Source: Pterois miles
Lineage: Eukaryota; Chordata; Actinopteri; Perciformes; Scorpaenidae
Assembly (NCBI GenBank): GCA_947000775.1
Contig: CAMQGK010000341.1
Location: forward strand, 11,821,001 to 11,885,000
Length of the DNA: 64,000 bases
Direction: 5' to 3'
Both the position numbers and the translations under genes were made by a program. The first letter of the stretch is position 1. Every line of letters starts with the position of its first letter. This document shows, in pieces, positions 52,101-58,560 of the stretch. Under the pieces are notes generated by a model. It was not told the origin of the DNA and made no database searches. It worked only from the letters and a program-made list of their open reading frames with translations.

Positions 52101-54065
52101 GCTTACTATACCGGGATCAGGTTTGAGGTTAAACCAAAACATTACCTGTTACCAAACATATAATGTATGTTACAAGGCTTCATGTCTGGACTACATCTGT
52201 AAATAATCTATTTACTGATTAATAGGAAGAAGTTAGGATTAAAGTTGGTGGTGTACAACAGTTTTGGCCATGTCTTAAATGTACTGTGACAGCTAGATGT
52301 GCTTCAATGTGTTAGTGATGATGTAGGGCTGCAACTAATGATTATTTTCATTGTTAATCAATCTGTTGATTATTTTCTCAATTAATTGATCAGTTGTTTG
52401 GTCTATAAAATGTCAGAAAATGGCGAAAAATATTGATCACTGTTTCCCAAAGCCCAAGACAACAGTTCACTGTCATAGAGGAAAATATTCAGTGGAAATA
52501 TTCATATTTAAGAAGCAGGAGTCAGAGGAGTTTGACTTTTTTTTCTTAAAAATTACTCAAACTGATGAATCGATTATGAAGGTCGTTGCTGATTAATTTA
52601 ACTAATCGATTAATTGATTAATCGTTGCAGCTCTAGATATTTGCTCATTAATGGCTTCAAGCATCCGTGAGAGGAAACCAGTCTGCATGTTTGCCTCTGA
52701 AGGGGCATTTTTATATATGTATGTGAGGGATGGAGCTGACCTCTGCTCTTCGTATCATAGGTTTTTCCACTGGATTACATCCTGATCACAGTCATCACCA
52801 TGTACTTTGTAGTCACCTCCATGGCTGGCATTCGCCACATGGGCATCTGGTTCTTCTGGATAAGGGTAAGCAAAGGCCCCTGCTTCTATGTTACCTTAAA
52901 AACTTAGCAAATATTGAAATATTAACATTTTCTTGTTTTGCAGCTGTACAAAATCAGACCTAAGAGGACTCGCCCCCAGGCTCTTCTCTTCCTCTGTATG
53001 ATCCTCCTCCTGATTGTCCTTCACACTAGCTACATGATCTACAGCCTGGCCCCACAGTATGTCATGTATGGCAGCCAGAAATATCTTGTGCAGGTGAGGA
53101 AATATGCAGGTTTGTTTCTGTGTATTTCTAGGTTTTTAGTCTCTGCGATGAGAGCTAGCTCTTACGGTGGCAGCGTCGGCCAGCCAGTGGATTCAGACCA
53201 CTTTGGTCCAGCTGGGTGCAGGCAGCAGCGTGGTCTCCATGGGCTGGCAGCGGGGCTTTCAGACTCTTGTTCTTTTTGAGTTCTGTCTGTCTGTGTTAGA
53301 CTATGTGGTTATTGCTGTTGTTTGACAGTATACCCTCTGTGTGATCTGATGGAGCTCTGCGCTCTCTCGCTCTCTGTCTGTGTGGGTGTGGATGTGGTTT
53401 AGGCGCACTCTCGTGTCTATGCTTTGTCTCAAAAAATCTTTTAAACAACATAATTGAAATGAACCTCCTCTGTATTGTTTTTGCTGCAACATCCTCTTTT
53501 TACATGAGAGAGAAAAACATTTTTAAAACCAGCTCTGTATGACTCACAGCGTAAACATGGCTTATTCCTCTCTGGTGCTGTTTATTCAGGACTGTATGTA
53601 GTGTAAGAATTGTGCACAACAAATTTACTTTAAACTTAAGTTAGTTGAGCAAGCTTTTAAATTGTCTTTAATCCTTAAAATAACAGTAAACTAGATTCTA
53701 ATTAACTGTTTAGGGTCTGAATTATATCTATTTATTGGATTTAACCATAGCAAAAACATCATCTGGAGCCAAATCTTCCAGGTGATTTTTCTGTTATTTT
53801 GTCTTTCTATGATTTATGAGTAACAGGCTGTTGCTGTTGGGTGTTATTCTAGTGCTATAGATTTCCAGAGATTATGATTTTATGGTCCTTCTTGTCGAGC
53901 CACGATTTGTTTGTACCGCATGAAGTAGTCTGTCGTGTTTCTTTGCTAAACAGATACATGCCTCTTGTGTTTTTTTTGATCAGAGTCAGATGCCCTCAGC
54001 AGGTCCTACATCTGGGAACGCTACTTTTGGCACCACAAGGATCTGTGATGCCGATGCGCCTGAGG
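4077..54065 (+). CDS. lmbrd1: lmbrd1, lysosomal cobalamin transport protein LMBD1 (14 exons, 3' end beyond window)
   Basis: LMBD1 is a polytopic lysosomal membrane protein. With ABCD4 it is needed for export of cobalamin (vitamin B12) from the lysosome; loss in humans causes the cblF defect. It has also been reported as an adaptor for insulin receptor endocytosis. The spliced frame gives 473 residues that align end to end, almost without gaps, with remembered human LMBD1 (540 aa). Predicted membrane segments are near residues 12-32, 45-70, 103-123, 144-165, 188-215, 306-328, 362-385 and 405-430; the ninth of the family lies in the missing C-terminus. Sequons N77-G-T, N87-E-T, N170-S-T, N347-L-T and N458-A-T fall in the loops where human LMBD1 has sequons. 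YERL is at 232-235. All thirteen complete introns are GT-AG and all exon phases fit. The remaining ~68 residues were not found before 64000. Identity is very sure; exon edges were read by eye. Confidence 0.97.
5781..5932 (+). mobile_element. V-SINE fragment (tRNA-derived, DANA-like central domain)
   Basis: A degenerate tRNA head has GCACTGTCGCCTC and the B box GGTTTGAATCC (5819-5829). It is followed by GTTCTCCCTGTGTTAGCGTG, the conserved central domain of V-SINEs such as zebrafish DANA. The 3' tail is GTGAGCGTGAATGAGTGAGTG. No intact A box and no target-site duplication seen, so an old copy. Confidence 0.8.
5940..6640. repeat. Two fragments of a TTAA-type MITE family in direct repeat
   Basis: The block GCTGCCTAGTTTGACAGTTT at about 5950 recurs at about 6410 (one mismatch), followed in both by TTCAGAGTTTTGTGAGCAGTGATTG-like sequence and by GATTGGTTGTTTTCCTTC. 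The second copy begins with GTTTCTGAAAACATTTGAGG (6378), which also occurs in the element at 55674-56335. Outer boundaries are approximate. Confidence 0.6.
7229..7405 (+). CDS. lmbrd1: lmbrd1 exon 2, residues 23-81
   Basis: Completes TM1 (AILAFCWVYI), continues through the conserved cytosolic stretch RKFQSRQESEVVSTITAI and TM2 (ALITSALLPVDIFLVSF), and ends in a luminal loop with sequon N77-G-T. It follows a CTGTTTAG acceptor and ends at a GTTAGT donor. Phase 0 at both ends, 59 codons. Very close to human LMBD1. Confidence 0.97.
7406..8591 (+). other. lmbrd1 intron 2
   Basis: 1186 nt, phase 0, donor GTTAGT. AT-rich; no repeat or gene recognised. Confidence 0.85.
8592..8655 (+). CDS. lmbrd1: lmbrd1 exon 3, residues 82-103 (first base)
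   Basis: Encodes EWAANNETRGQIEDTVLYGY and one more Y, matching the luminal loop before TM3 in human LMBD1. Sequon N87-E-T corresponds to a human glycosylated position. Acceptor AACATCCAG, donor GTAAGT. It ends in phase 1 with the A of the Thr103 codon. Confidence 0.97.
9145..9391. mobile_element. Foldback MITE with ~75-bp inverted arms, TTAA flanks
   Basis: The left arm (9145-9224) and the reverse complement of the right arm (9315-9391) share CAGAGCATTAA, CAACTAT, TAAAGATATA and AGTAATGTCT in the same order. TTAA abuts both ends (9141-9144 and 9392-9395), as for a TTAA target-site duplication. The central ~90 bp loop carries no open frame. The transcript could form a long imperfect hairpin. 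Confidence 0.75.
11003..11345. mobile_element. Inverted-repeat MITE with a duplicated left terminus
   Basis: The left arm 11003-11098 (ATGGACCTTTTTCACAGCAG, then GACTTGTCAT and GGAAAAGC) is inverted at 11260-11345 (GGCTTACTGGGACACCGAGC to AGTGTAAAAGGTCT). A second left terminus, ATGGCCCTTTTTCACGGCAG, is at 11201-11220. So one right end is shared by two left ends 198 bp apart, probably a nested insertion or internal duplication. Confidence 0.7.
13134..13785. mobile_element. GC-richer element with imperfect ~45-bp terminal inverted repeats
   Basis: Left TTAGCACTTCCGGTTCCCTC (13134-13153) continues to AATGGGTTTTTCA. The reverse complement of the right end (about 13740-13785) reads TTAGCATCGCCCTGGTTCCC and then AATGGGATTTTCACA, so the termini match with gaps. 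The interior, 13250-13420, is CpG-rich, which is unusual for this intron. No transposase frame seen. A non-autonomous DNA transposon is the likely reading; boundaries may extend leftwards. Confidence 0.55.
16710..16904. mobile_element. Short TTAA-type MITE (internally deleted)
   Basis: Left end AGGACCAGTATGTAACAATT follows TTAA at 16706-16709. Right end CTACACACTGGACCT precedes TTGA (a one-base-changed TTAA). The interior (GGGCTGTAGAGAGGGACATT, CCGCTAGATATCACCAGATC) is shared with the longer copy at 37495-37987. Confidence 0.8.
18388..18744. mobile_element. hAT-like non-autonomous element, family A (internally deleted copy)
   Basis: Terminal inverted repeats TAGGGTCGTCAA / TGCTGACAGCCCTA. 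Flanking 8-bp sequences ACACAGAT (18380-18387) and ATACAGAT (18745-18752) differ at one base and fit an 8-bp hAT target-site duplication. The interior GGGGTCCCTTGACCTCTGAC is shared with the copy at 57579. The right part before the terminus is deleted. Confidence 0.85.
18759..18887 (+). mobile_element. tRNA-derived SINE
   Basis: Degenerate A box around TAGTTATAGCACATGCTACG (18771-18790) and B box AGTTCAATTCC (18807-18817), then a short body ending in AAAAAGCCCCCCTCCCAAAAAA, the usual tail of an abundant percomorph SINE family as I remember it. It sits 14 bp from the right end of the hAT-like element. Confidence 0.75.
22657..22754 (+). CDS. lmbrd1: lmbrd1 exon 4, residues 103-135
   Basis: Encodes TM3 (LYSIILFCVFLWIPFVYFYY) and the acidic cytosolic loop EERDDDNGNKCS. 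The split Thr103 codon (A + CG) restores the frame after exon 3. Acceptor CCATATAG, donor GTAAGA, ends in phase 0. It lies 14 kb downstream of exon 3; no other candidate for TM3 was seen in that intron. Confidence 0.97.
22755..24586 (+). other. lmbrd1 intron 4
   Basis: 1832 nt, phase 0. No repeat or gene recognised. Confidence 0.85.
24587..24654 (+). CDS. lmbrd1: lmbrd1 exon 5, residues 136-158 (two bases)
   Basis: Encodes QVKNALKYTIGFAIVCVVLL and then LIG, which is most of TM4. Acceptor TTATTACAG, donor GTAAGT. It ends in phase 2 within the Gly158 codon. It matches the human segment that reads TALKYTLGFVVICALLLLVG. Confidence 0.96.
25642..25850 (-). mobile_element. 3' end of a retroelement (LINE or SINE), minus orientation
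   Basis: Starts with the GATAAGATAAGATAAGAT pentamer run followed by GAACCTTTAATAATCCCTGG and GGGAAATT, a widespread teleost retroposon 3' tail read backwards. The body is CA/GCA-rich. No RT frame remains, so the family cannot be fixed. Confidence 0.65.
25873..26003. repeat. Tandem repeat, ~43-44 bp x 3
   Basis: TAATGCCCCCTAAACACTAT recurs with small changes at 25884, 25927 and 25971, linked by GGACAGGTATTAGCAAAGG-like sequence. The third unit is truncated. Confidence 0.85.
27904..27923. repeat. (GA)n microsatellite
   Basis: Ten GA units, uninterrupted. Confidence 0.95.
28535..28623 (+). CDS. lmbrd1: lmbrd1 exon 6, residues 158-188 (first base)
   Basis: Encodes AFVPLEPPPGQNSTQWDKVQ and YLFEELGSS, a luminal loop between TM4 and TM5 with sequon N170-S-T. 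The FEELGSS tail is identical to human. A three-residue proline run (PPP, 165-167) differs from the human loop. Acceptor TTTGCTTTCAG, donor GTAAGT. It ends in phase 1 in the His188 codon. Confidence 0.96.
28865..29158. mobile_element. Probable TTAA-type MITE, right end only
   Basis: The right end TACTACATATTGCTCCTTTT followed by TTAA resembles the termini of the other TTAA-flanked elements (compare ATACACTGCTCCT at 37975-37987). The interior is GC-richer than its flanks. The left boundary is not defined. Confidence 0.4.
30746..30780. repeat. (GGAGT)n microsatellite
   Basis: Five GGAGT/GTGGA units, ending GTGGGTGGG. Confidence 0.95.
31271..31818. mobile_element. hAT-like non-autonomous element, family B
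   Basis: Termini TAGGGATGTCACCAGAA and the reverse complement of TATTGTGACATCCTTA. Flanks CACTGAAC (31263-31270) and CACTGCAC (31819-31826) match at 7 of 8 bases, as for a hAT target-site duplication. 548 bp, no transposase frame. Confidence 0.85.
33389..33560. mobile_element. TTAA-type MITE, left part
   Basis: AGGAATAGTTTGGGTGTTTT starts directly after TTAA (33385-33388) and continues GAAGTGGGGTTATATGAGG and TACTTATCCATAGTCAG, a common teleost repeat as I remember it. The right terminus is lost; the end is approximate. Confidence 0.65.
34120..34293. mobile_element. Short MITE with ~25-bp imperfect terminal inverted repeats
   Basis: Left TTGCCTTTCACACCTGATGC is mirrored at the right by TTCCCTGATGTGAAAGCACC. 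174 bp, no open frame. No target-site duplication fixed. Confidence 0.55.
34941..35014 (+). CDS. lmbrd1: lmbrd1 exon 7, residues 188-212
   Basis: Encodes GLPALSFSISSLTLIGMLAV and ITYT after the split His188 codon. This is TM5, nearly identical to human. Acceptor TTCACCTGCAG, donor GTGAGT, ends in phase 0. Confidence 0.97.
35433..35754. mobile_element. hAT-like element, family A, left-truncated copy
   Basis: Begins inside the family at GTGACACACTGACAGC and runs through TTTCCAATAATAAATATATG and TTGACAAATCTCC to the intact right terminus TTGATTGACAGCCCTA (35739-35754). About half of the element is missing from the left, including its terminal repeat. Confidence 0.85.
37495..37987. mobile_element. 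TTAA-type MITE, full-length copy (493 bp)
   Basis: AGAACCAGTGTGTAGCAATT follows TTAA at 37491-37494, and TCATACACTGCTCCT precedes TTAA at 37988-37991. The termini are imperfect inverted repeats. The TTAA duplication points to the piggyBac-type target choice. No transposase frame. It shares its interior with 16710-16904. Confidence 0.85.
38946..39278 (+). mobile_element. tRNA-derived SINE, near full length, with (CTT)n tail
   Basis: The tRNA-like head has TAGCTCAGTCTGTAGGG (A box) and GGTTCAAGTCC at 39001-39011 (perfect B box), so an internal pol III promoter may be intact. It is followed by a conserved body with GAGGTGCCCCTGAGCAAGGC and ends in AATAAAGGTAGATCTTCTTC with a CTT-repeat tail (39262-39278). 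Best-preserved retroposon in the window. Family name not asserted. Confidence 0.9.
41650..41670. repeat. Poly-T tract
   Basis: About 21 consecutive T. It could be a reverse poly-A tail of a retroposon, but no recognisable body is attached. Confidence 0.9.
43688..43710. repeat. (TATG)n microsatellite
   Basis: Five to six TATG units. Confidence 0.95.
44231..44356 (+). CDS. lmbrd1: lmbrd1 exon 8, residues 213-254
   Basis: Encodes AYGMSVLPLNLIKGTRSVVY followed by ERLENTEDIDDVEHQIEKLKSK, the start of the large cytosolic loop. Y232-E-R-L235 is a YxxPhi sorting motif at the same residue numbers as in human, where it has been reported to bind AP-2. The exon is 126 nt and phase 0 at both ends, so skipping it would delete 42 residues in frame. 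The donor is AAG|GTTGGT, one of the two weakest of the gene. Confidence 0.97.
44357..45722 (+). other. lmbrd1 intron 8
   Basis: 1366 nt, phase 0, with the unusual donor GTTGGT. About half of it is a LINE fragment in minus orientation (44780-45420). Confidence 0.85.
44780..45420 (-). mobile_element. LINE 3' fragment with decayed reverse-transcriptase C-terminus
   Basis: On the minus strand, residues LCEKVGLSSLYNRLFNLYKA followed by ILHKLPPYLLSLH (45120-45240) resemble the C-terminal tail of teleost non-LTR retrotransposon ORF2 proteins, and further decayed frames with stops continue to lower coordinates. The 3' end, read on the plus strand as TTTATTTGACCTTTATTTTT then CCATTGAGATTC, is a widespread teleost LINE tail. 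5'-truncated and inactive. Confidence 0.75.
45723..45875 (+). CDS. lmbrd1: lmbrd1 exon 9, residues 255-305
   Basis: Encodes the second half of the cytosolic loop, starting CKDGRPLSSRDRRNLQELEG, an Arg/Leu/Glu-rich probably helical stretch, and ending ERNCCTKVGSALRPFK. The exon is less conserved than the rest: human SWWTKFCGALRPLK is here NCCTKVGSALRPFK. The frame and the acceptor (TCTTCTCGCCAG) and donor (GTGAGT) sites are clean, so the exon is not a pseudo-exon. 51 codons, phase 0 both ends. Confidence 0.95.
45876..49014 (+). other. lmbrd1 intron 9
   Basis: 3139 nt, phase 0. A GGT-repeat tract near 48079 is the only repeat noted. No gene or transposon recognised. Confidence 0.8.
49015..49079 (+). 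CDS. lmbrd1: lmbrd1 exon 10, residues 306-327 (two bases)
   Basis: Encodes ILLGIFFILVALLFTVALFI and S, which is TM6. Acceptor CATTTTCAG, donor GTAAGT. It ends in phase 2 with AA of the Asn327 codon, completed by T of exon 11. The following intron is only 121 nt. Confidence 0.96.
49201..49303 (+). CDS. lmbrd1: lmbrd1 exon 11, residues 327-361
   Basis: Encodes LDKALHSAGISSGFIIFGTN and LTNPLNELLLALQP, almost identical to the human luminal/re-entrant segment. Sequon N347-L-T keeps the human numbering. Acceptor TGTGTTTCAG, donor GTGAGT, ends in phase 0. Confidence 0.97.
50396..51040. mobile_element. hAT-like non-autonomous element, family C, with perfect 8-bp target duplication
   Basis: Termini CAGGGGTTCTCAAACTTTT and the reverse complement of ATGTGAGAATCACTG. 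ATTTAGCT is present on both sides (50388-50395 and 51041-51048). 645 bp, no transposase frame. A 17-bp direct repeat (GAACTATTTTTATTCCT, second copy CTGAACTATTTTTATTCCT) lies near 50440-50475. Confidence 0.92.
51095..51640 (-). mobile_element. LINE 3' fragment with reverse-transcriptase C-terminal remnant
   Basis: The minus-strand frame 51586-51314 reads MLLLVYKAINALGPKYISDL, LLCYEPSRPLRSSGSGLV and, later, FSFYAPNIWNKRPENCRTAP. This is the C-terminal tail of fish L2-type LINE ORF2 as I remember it. It is open for 90 codons and so relatively young. The 3' UTR lies at 51095-51313 and ends in the plus-strand motif AAGGCAAGGCAGCTCTATTT. 5'-truncated; the RT catalytic core is absent. Confidence 0.82.
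52324..52635. mobile_element. MITE of hAT type, family D
   Basis: Termini TAGGGCTGCAACTAATGATT and the reverse complement of TTAATCGTTGCAGCTCTA. Subterminal ATTAATTGATTA-type repeats are on both sides. 312 bp, no open frame. The flanking 8 bp do not match, so the copy is old or the ends are off by a few bases. It ends 125 bp upstream of exon 12. Confidence 0.82.
52761..52865 (+). CDS. lmbrd1: lmbrd1 exon 12, residues 362-396
   Basis: Encodes VFPLDYILITVITMYFVVTS (TM7) and then MAGIRHMGIWFFWIR, a highly conserved LMBR1-family segment. Acceptor CGTATCATAG, donor GTAAGC. 35 codons, phase 0 both ends. Confidence 0.97.
52944..53093 (+). CDS. lmbrd1: lmbrd1 exon 13, residues 397-446
   Basis: Encodes LYKIRPKRTRPQALLFLCMI and the rest of TM8 (LLLIVLHTSYMIYSLAP), then QYVMYGSQKYLVQ. 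The most conserved exon: nearly every residue from TRPQALLF to YVMYGSQ equals human. Acceptor TTTTGCAG after a 78-nt intron, donor GTGAGG. 50 codons, phase 0. Confidence 0.97.
53094..53983 (+). other. lmbrd1 intron 13
   Basis: 890 nt, phase 0, donor GTGAGG. No repeat recognised. Confidence 0.85.
53984..54065 (+). CDS. lmbrd1: lmbrd1 exon 14, residues 447-474 (first base); last exon in window
   Basis: Encodes SQMPSAGPTSGNATFGTTRI and CDADAPE. The luminal loop is diverged from human except for the CDADAPE end, which is identical and fixes the call. Sequon N458-A-T lies in the loop. Acceptor TTTTGATCAG, donor GTGAGT. It ends in phase 1, leaving G of the next codon. The exon or exons carrying TM9 and the acidic C-terminal tail should follow downstream of 64000. 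Confidence 0.93.
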
Positions 54066-54544
54066 GTGAGTCTGTCATCTCTGCTAGCACAGTGAGGTAG
54101 CACCGGCCCAACAGTGAGATGTTGGAAGAACTTACAACACAGCATCAAAGATTTATTCCCCACAAGTCGAGTCTATACTAGAAGAAAGGCAGGACAGTGT
54201 ACAAGCCAGCCGTTTCATGTACAGCACTGTTCAGTAATCTTTATCACCATCCATTATTCATTAGAGGGAATAATACCAAGGACAAACATTTACTAATGCA
54301 GCATACGTGGTGTATTGCTGTCTCCATGCCAACGCTTATTACAGTAAATCAGCCATGAAAACACAAATGTGTGAATGTTCATCATACCAGTGAGCTTTAT
54401 CACAATAGTTTATTCATTGGCCAAATGCTCCAGTCAAGCTCTTGTTGGTGATGGAGCGCATATGATGGAATTGTCACGTTTGCTTATAAAGCCAGATATA
54501 GACCAGGTGAAACACACTGATATTAGCTCTCGATATTAACTTAT

Positions 54545-54855
54545 TATCTCTGTTTCAAGGAGCCTCTGGTCAAGACAGGCAGCACCACAGAAACATGGTT
54601 ACAGACCGAAAACACAAAGGGAGACTAGCAAATGAAAAGCCATAGGCAGGTACATTTAAAGACATGTTAAGGAATCTGGTTCTGGATTTAAAAGCATTCA
54701 GCGAGACCAATTCACTGACTTTCAGGTCCTTCTGCAACATATTCCATGCTGAAGGTGCAGAATGCACAAAAGCCTTTTTTCCAATTTGCCGTACAGCCAT
54801 TTGGCACAGAAAGCATAAAGAAGTCCTGAGAATGCAGAGACTAGTGTCCAGCTTT
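54545..54855 (-). mobile_element. LINE fragment, reverse-transcriptase C-terminal remnant
   Basis: The minus-strand frame 54800-54570 contains IGKKAFVHSAPSAWNMLQKD followed by LKVSELVSLNAFKSRTRF. The APSAWN motif and spacing are typical of the ORF2 C-terminal tail of teleost non-LTR elements. It differs from the 51-kb fragment, so it is a second LINE family. No catalytic domain remains. Confidence 0.75.
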
Positions 54856-54882
54856 TCTGTGTGAAGAGGACAATTGACAGAA

Positions 54883-54955
54883 TCTATCTGCCTATCTATA
54901 TATCTATTTAGATAAGATAAGATAAAACTTTATTCATCTCTATCTATCTAACCAA
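54883..54955. repeat. TATC-rich microsatellite with retroposon-type GATAAGATAAGATAA tail
   Basis: Imperfect TATC/TATCTA units surround GATAAGATAAGATAAAACTT and TATTCATC, a usual teleost retroposon 3' end in minus orientation. No body is attached. Confidence 0.75.
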
Positions 54956-55530
54956 GTTGAAAGGAAACAACCAAGATCATAAACTTACTTTGGTATACCT
55001 GTCTCATCTCAGATTTCCCCTTGTTTCCCCCAGTTCAACCATCTGTGCATTTAGACAAAGACAGGTCTGTCTTTAACCTGCAGGAGTGTCTGGACTCTTG
55101 TGCTTGTTTGTTTTCATTAACGGCCGTCTATTATTGTGGGGAATAATTATTCTTTCCTTCAAATGAATCAAGACGCGGGGCCAGAAGACGCAAAATTGCA
55201 TTGCAATTAGAGTAGCTAATGAGTGTTGATGGGCTTAAATGTCATAAATGTCATAAATAATTAGAGTAACGTTCATGTGAAAACTGTCAAGTAGGACTGG
55301 TTCATTCTTACGGTCAACTACATATTAAGCATATTTGATATTTCCTTATTACATGGTATTTTCTCATAAATTTATCCCTTGACCGTGCCAGTCTTAAATT
55401 ATTGCACTATTTTTTAGTTAATCATATGTAGGAATGCAAGTATATTATGGTCATTTGCAAAATATTGTCTCAGAACTACATGTGGTTTTTATTTATTTTA
55501 GTAGCTATGTTAATCAATTTTAGTAGCTAT

Positions 55531-56395
55531 GTTAATAAATTTCCAGTCATAAATATATACATGCATTTGCAGAAAGCAGCATATATGTCCACTCCCATGT
55601 TGATAAGAGTATTAAATACTTGACAAATCTCCCTTTAAGTTACATTTTGAACAGATAAAAAATGTGCAATTAAAGCTGCAGTGGATAGAATTGGCACATT
55701 CTATCACAAATATGTTCATTTATTTATTTATTTTAATAAAACAGTCACTATATCCTGACAGTAGTCAATGAGACAGGTGGTCTGTGTCCTCCGGTGCTCC
55801 TAATAGCATCTCAAGGATTCACAGACCGGAGGAAAACAACCAATCAGAGCCGAGCTGGAATCTGTTGCCCTAGCAGCTGTAAAACGTTTACAAAAGTTTG
55901 TGACCTGTTAGTCATGTTGAGATAAGCTGAGGAAATACCAAGCACCGTCTACCTGGTGGAGCAGACTTTCTCATTTTACAGCTAAACAGTAACTACAAGA
56001 TGTTTCTGAAAACATCTGAGGTGAGAAATAGACATAACAATATTAATTCATATGTGATCAGTGCTGCCTAGTTTGACCCTTTGATCAGTTTACAAGTGAT
56101 TTACAGCTGTCTCTGTTGAATGAACAGCCAATAGGAACGCTCTAATGAAATCTATGAAATGACCTGTGATTGGTCAACGTCTCTCATCATGGGCTACATT
56201 TTTTAAAGGCTGAAAACAGCCATGAGGAGGTGCAGGAGTCTAGTTTTCTCTCAGATTACTTGAATTACAAAATGCTGAAAGGTTCTTATGGAATTTTTGC
56301 TCAATGATGCCAAAAACATTTTGCCTTTTGCAGGTTTAATTTGCAATTTATCACAATTAACTATGGACAATCATGTGATTAAATATAATAAGTAA
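55531..56395. mobile_element. hAT-like element family A, left-truncated, split by a nested insertion
   Basis: The left piece (55531-55673: TTCCAGTCATAAATATATAC to AAAATGTGCAATTAA) and right piece (56336-56395: TTTGCAATTTATCACAATTA to GTGATTAAATATAA) join to give the same order as the copies at 35433 and 57579. The right terminal repeat is missing. Confidence 0.82.
55674..56335. mobile_element. TTAA-type MITE inserted in the hAT-like element
   Basis: AGCTGCAGTGGATAGAATTG follows TTAA at 55670-55673, and ATTTTGCCTTTTGCAGGT precedes TTAA at 56336-56339. The ends are short inverted repeats (AGCTGCA / ACCTGCA). 662 bp. The interior block GTTTCTGAAAACATCTGAGG and GCTGCCTAGTTTGAC is shared with 5940-6640. 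Confidence 0.85.
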
Positions 56396-57578
56396 GATAA
56401 TGTAATTGGAAGAGTTCCCTACAGTGACTCACTTCCTGTGAAGAGGTTCCCCATACTTCCTCCCATTGCCATGAGGAGAGGCGTCGCAGTGTGGACCTGT
56501 TGTGGCAGGAAAGTTTTGAATGACAATGAGGCATAGACCTGAGTACAGCAAAGATGTCAGAGATAGCCATTATTGACTTGGTTTTCATGAATAATTTTCA
56601 CTTCACCCAACGGCACTGAAAACGCATCAGGACAGGGTAAGACAGGCAGAAAATAGAAAGATAAAGCAGAGGGCAGGAGAGTTACTGCGAAGATTAAAGG
56701 CAAGATATTATTTGTTTACAATAATCCGATGTGTAGACACATACATTTTACTGTTTTCCGACATTTTAGCAAATAGGCTTTGCCAAAATCAATTAGCTGT
56801 TTTGAATAACGTTGATGTTGAATAACTGCAGACTTTTATCAAAGCTGCTTGTTGTATTAGTTATACTGACGTTCTAGTGTAGGAAGAGATGCTATACTGT
56901 TGGTTATAGATGTCTAAAAGATTTTACTGCATTTGTTCACAAAGTTTTCAAGGCTGAAAATTACTGATAGTGAATAGATTACACAGAGTCTACTTTATAC
57001 CTATTGAGAGCACTGCAGTGCATATTCAAAGTCGCATTGTACGACACACCGTTTGTTTTGGGGTTTTTCTCTTTGAAAATGTGGTCCACACTTTATTCTT
57101 ACAGCAGCTTTCAAAACAAAGTTAGAAAGTGCTTTCTGTGGTTGAAACAGGAGTAAAACTTTTCAGGGCTGTAGTGAAATAAAATATGACTATCGCAACA
57201 ATACGAGTTAAAATGGAAATAATATACCAAAAAATAATATAAAAATTGACAAATAAAAGACATGTTGGAAATAAATATAAAATAAATCGTGCTCACACTG
57301 ATATTTTTTCTTCTTTTAATACATTTTGTGAAGTGATTTAAAAGGTGTTAGTGTTACTTTACGTTTCATTGAAGTATAATTTTCTCATAGAGCTGTCAGC
57401 CTACACAGGAGGAGGCTGTGATGTGTCATAAGTTAGTCACTGTGTCCAGTCCAAAATGCTGTAAATCAATCACACAGAAATTACTCAGATATACTGACTG
57501 GATACTGGTTGTTTTGCTTACAGAAAAAGACCACATATGGTTTTGGTTTTCTCAATTTATCTGTTTATGTACAGAAAG

Positions 57579-58278
57579 TAGGGTTGTCAAAGTTAACGCA
57601 ATAATAAAGAGTTAATGCAAATTTGCTTTAACACCACTAATTTCTTTAAAATATTAACACAACTTGTGGTTTTCAGGTTGTAGCAGGCTCAGATTTAAAG
57701 CTAGAGTGAAGCTACTGGTATCACATGAAACTAGAAAACGTAAATAATCCATTTGTACCAACTGTGGTATACTAGCTTGTCATGAAGGAGGCTAAATAAT
57801 ACTCCAAACTAAAACTTGGCGAGGAAAAACTGGCATGGACATTTTCAAAGGGGTCCCTTGACCTCTGACCTCAAGATGTGTTAATGTGAATGGGTTCTAT
57901 GGGTACCCACCAGTCTCCCCTTCACAGACATGCCCACTTTATGATAATCACATGTAGTTTGGAGCAGTAATAGTCAAGTCAGCACACTGACACACTGAAT
58001 GCTGTTGTTGCAGGCTGGGGTTGAGTTTGTAATTTTATGATTTGAGCATATTTTTTATGCTGTGAGGGTTCATGGACAATGTTTGCCAAATGTGTTTGTT
58101 TAATTAATTTCCAATAATAAATACATACATATATTTGCATAAAGCAAGCATATCTGCCCACTCCCATGTATTAAATACTTGACAAATCTCCCTTTAAGGC
58201 ACATGTTGAAGAGATGAAAAATGTGTGATCAATTTGATTAATCACGATTAGTCATGGACAGTCTTGTGATTGAAGAAT
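57579..58278. mobile_element. hAT-like element family A, longest copy, right terminus decayed
   Basis: Left terminal repeat TAGGGTTGTCAAAGTTAACG is intact. The body runs through GGGGTCCCTTGACCTCTGAC, GGGTACCCACCAGTCTCCCC and TTTCCAATAATAAATACATA to GATTAATCACGATTAGTCAT. The expected right terminus (TTGACAGCCCTA) is not present. No transposase frame. Confidence 0.85.
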
Positions 58279-58504
58279 CATTTTTGTGTGATTTGCTGTT
58301 TATAGAAAGAAATGGTGCATCTTGATGGATGTGGTGACCTGAATGGGGCATTTTTCATCTAAACAGGGATAGCTGGAGACAGATTAGCTCAAATATAGAC
58401 TGAATCAAGAGAGAACACGAAGTCATTAGCATATGTGGTGCGTTTACTTCAGGGTTACAGCATAGAGGTGCTAATGGACTAATGTCATTGACATTTGAAA
58501 GAAG

Positions 58505-58560
58505 TTTACCTCTTTAATAATAATAATACGTTTTATTTATATAGCACCTTTCATATAGGA
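58505..58560 (-). repeat. Retroposon 3' tail remnant
   Basis: TAATAATAATAATACGTTTT then ATTTATATAGCACCTTTCAT, a widespread teleost LINE/SINE 3' end read in minus orientation, as also at 29557-29600. No body recognised. Confidence 0.55.

Larger units (their letters stand above)
49304..52760 (+). other. lmbrd1 intron 11
   Basis: 3457 nt, phase 0. A hAT-like element, a LINE fragment and another MITE take up most of 50396-52635. The first ~1 kb holds nothing I can name. Confidence 0.85.
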
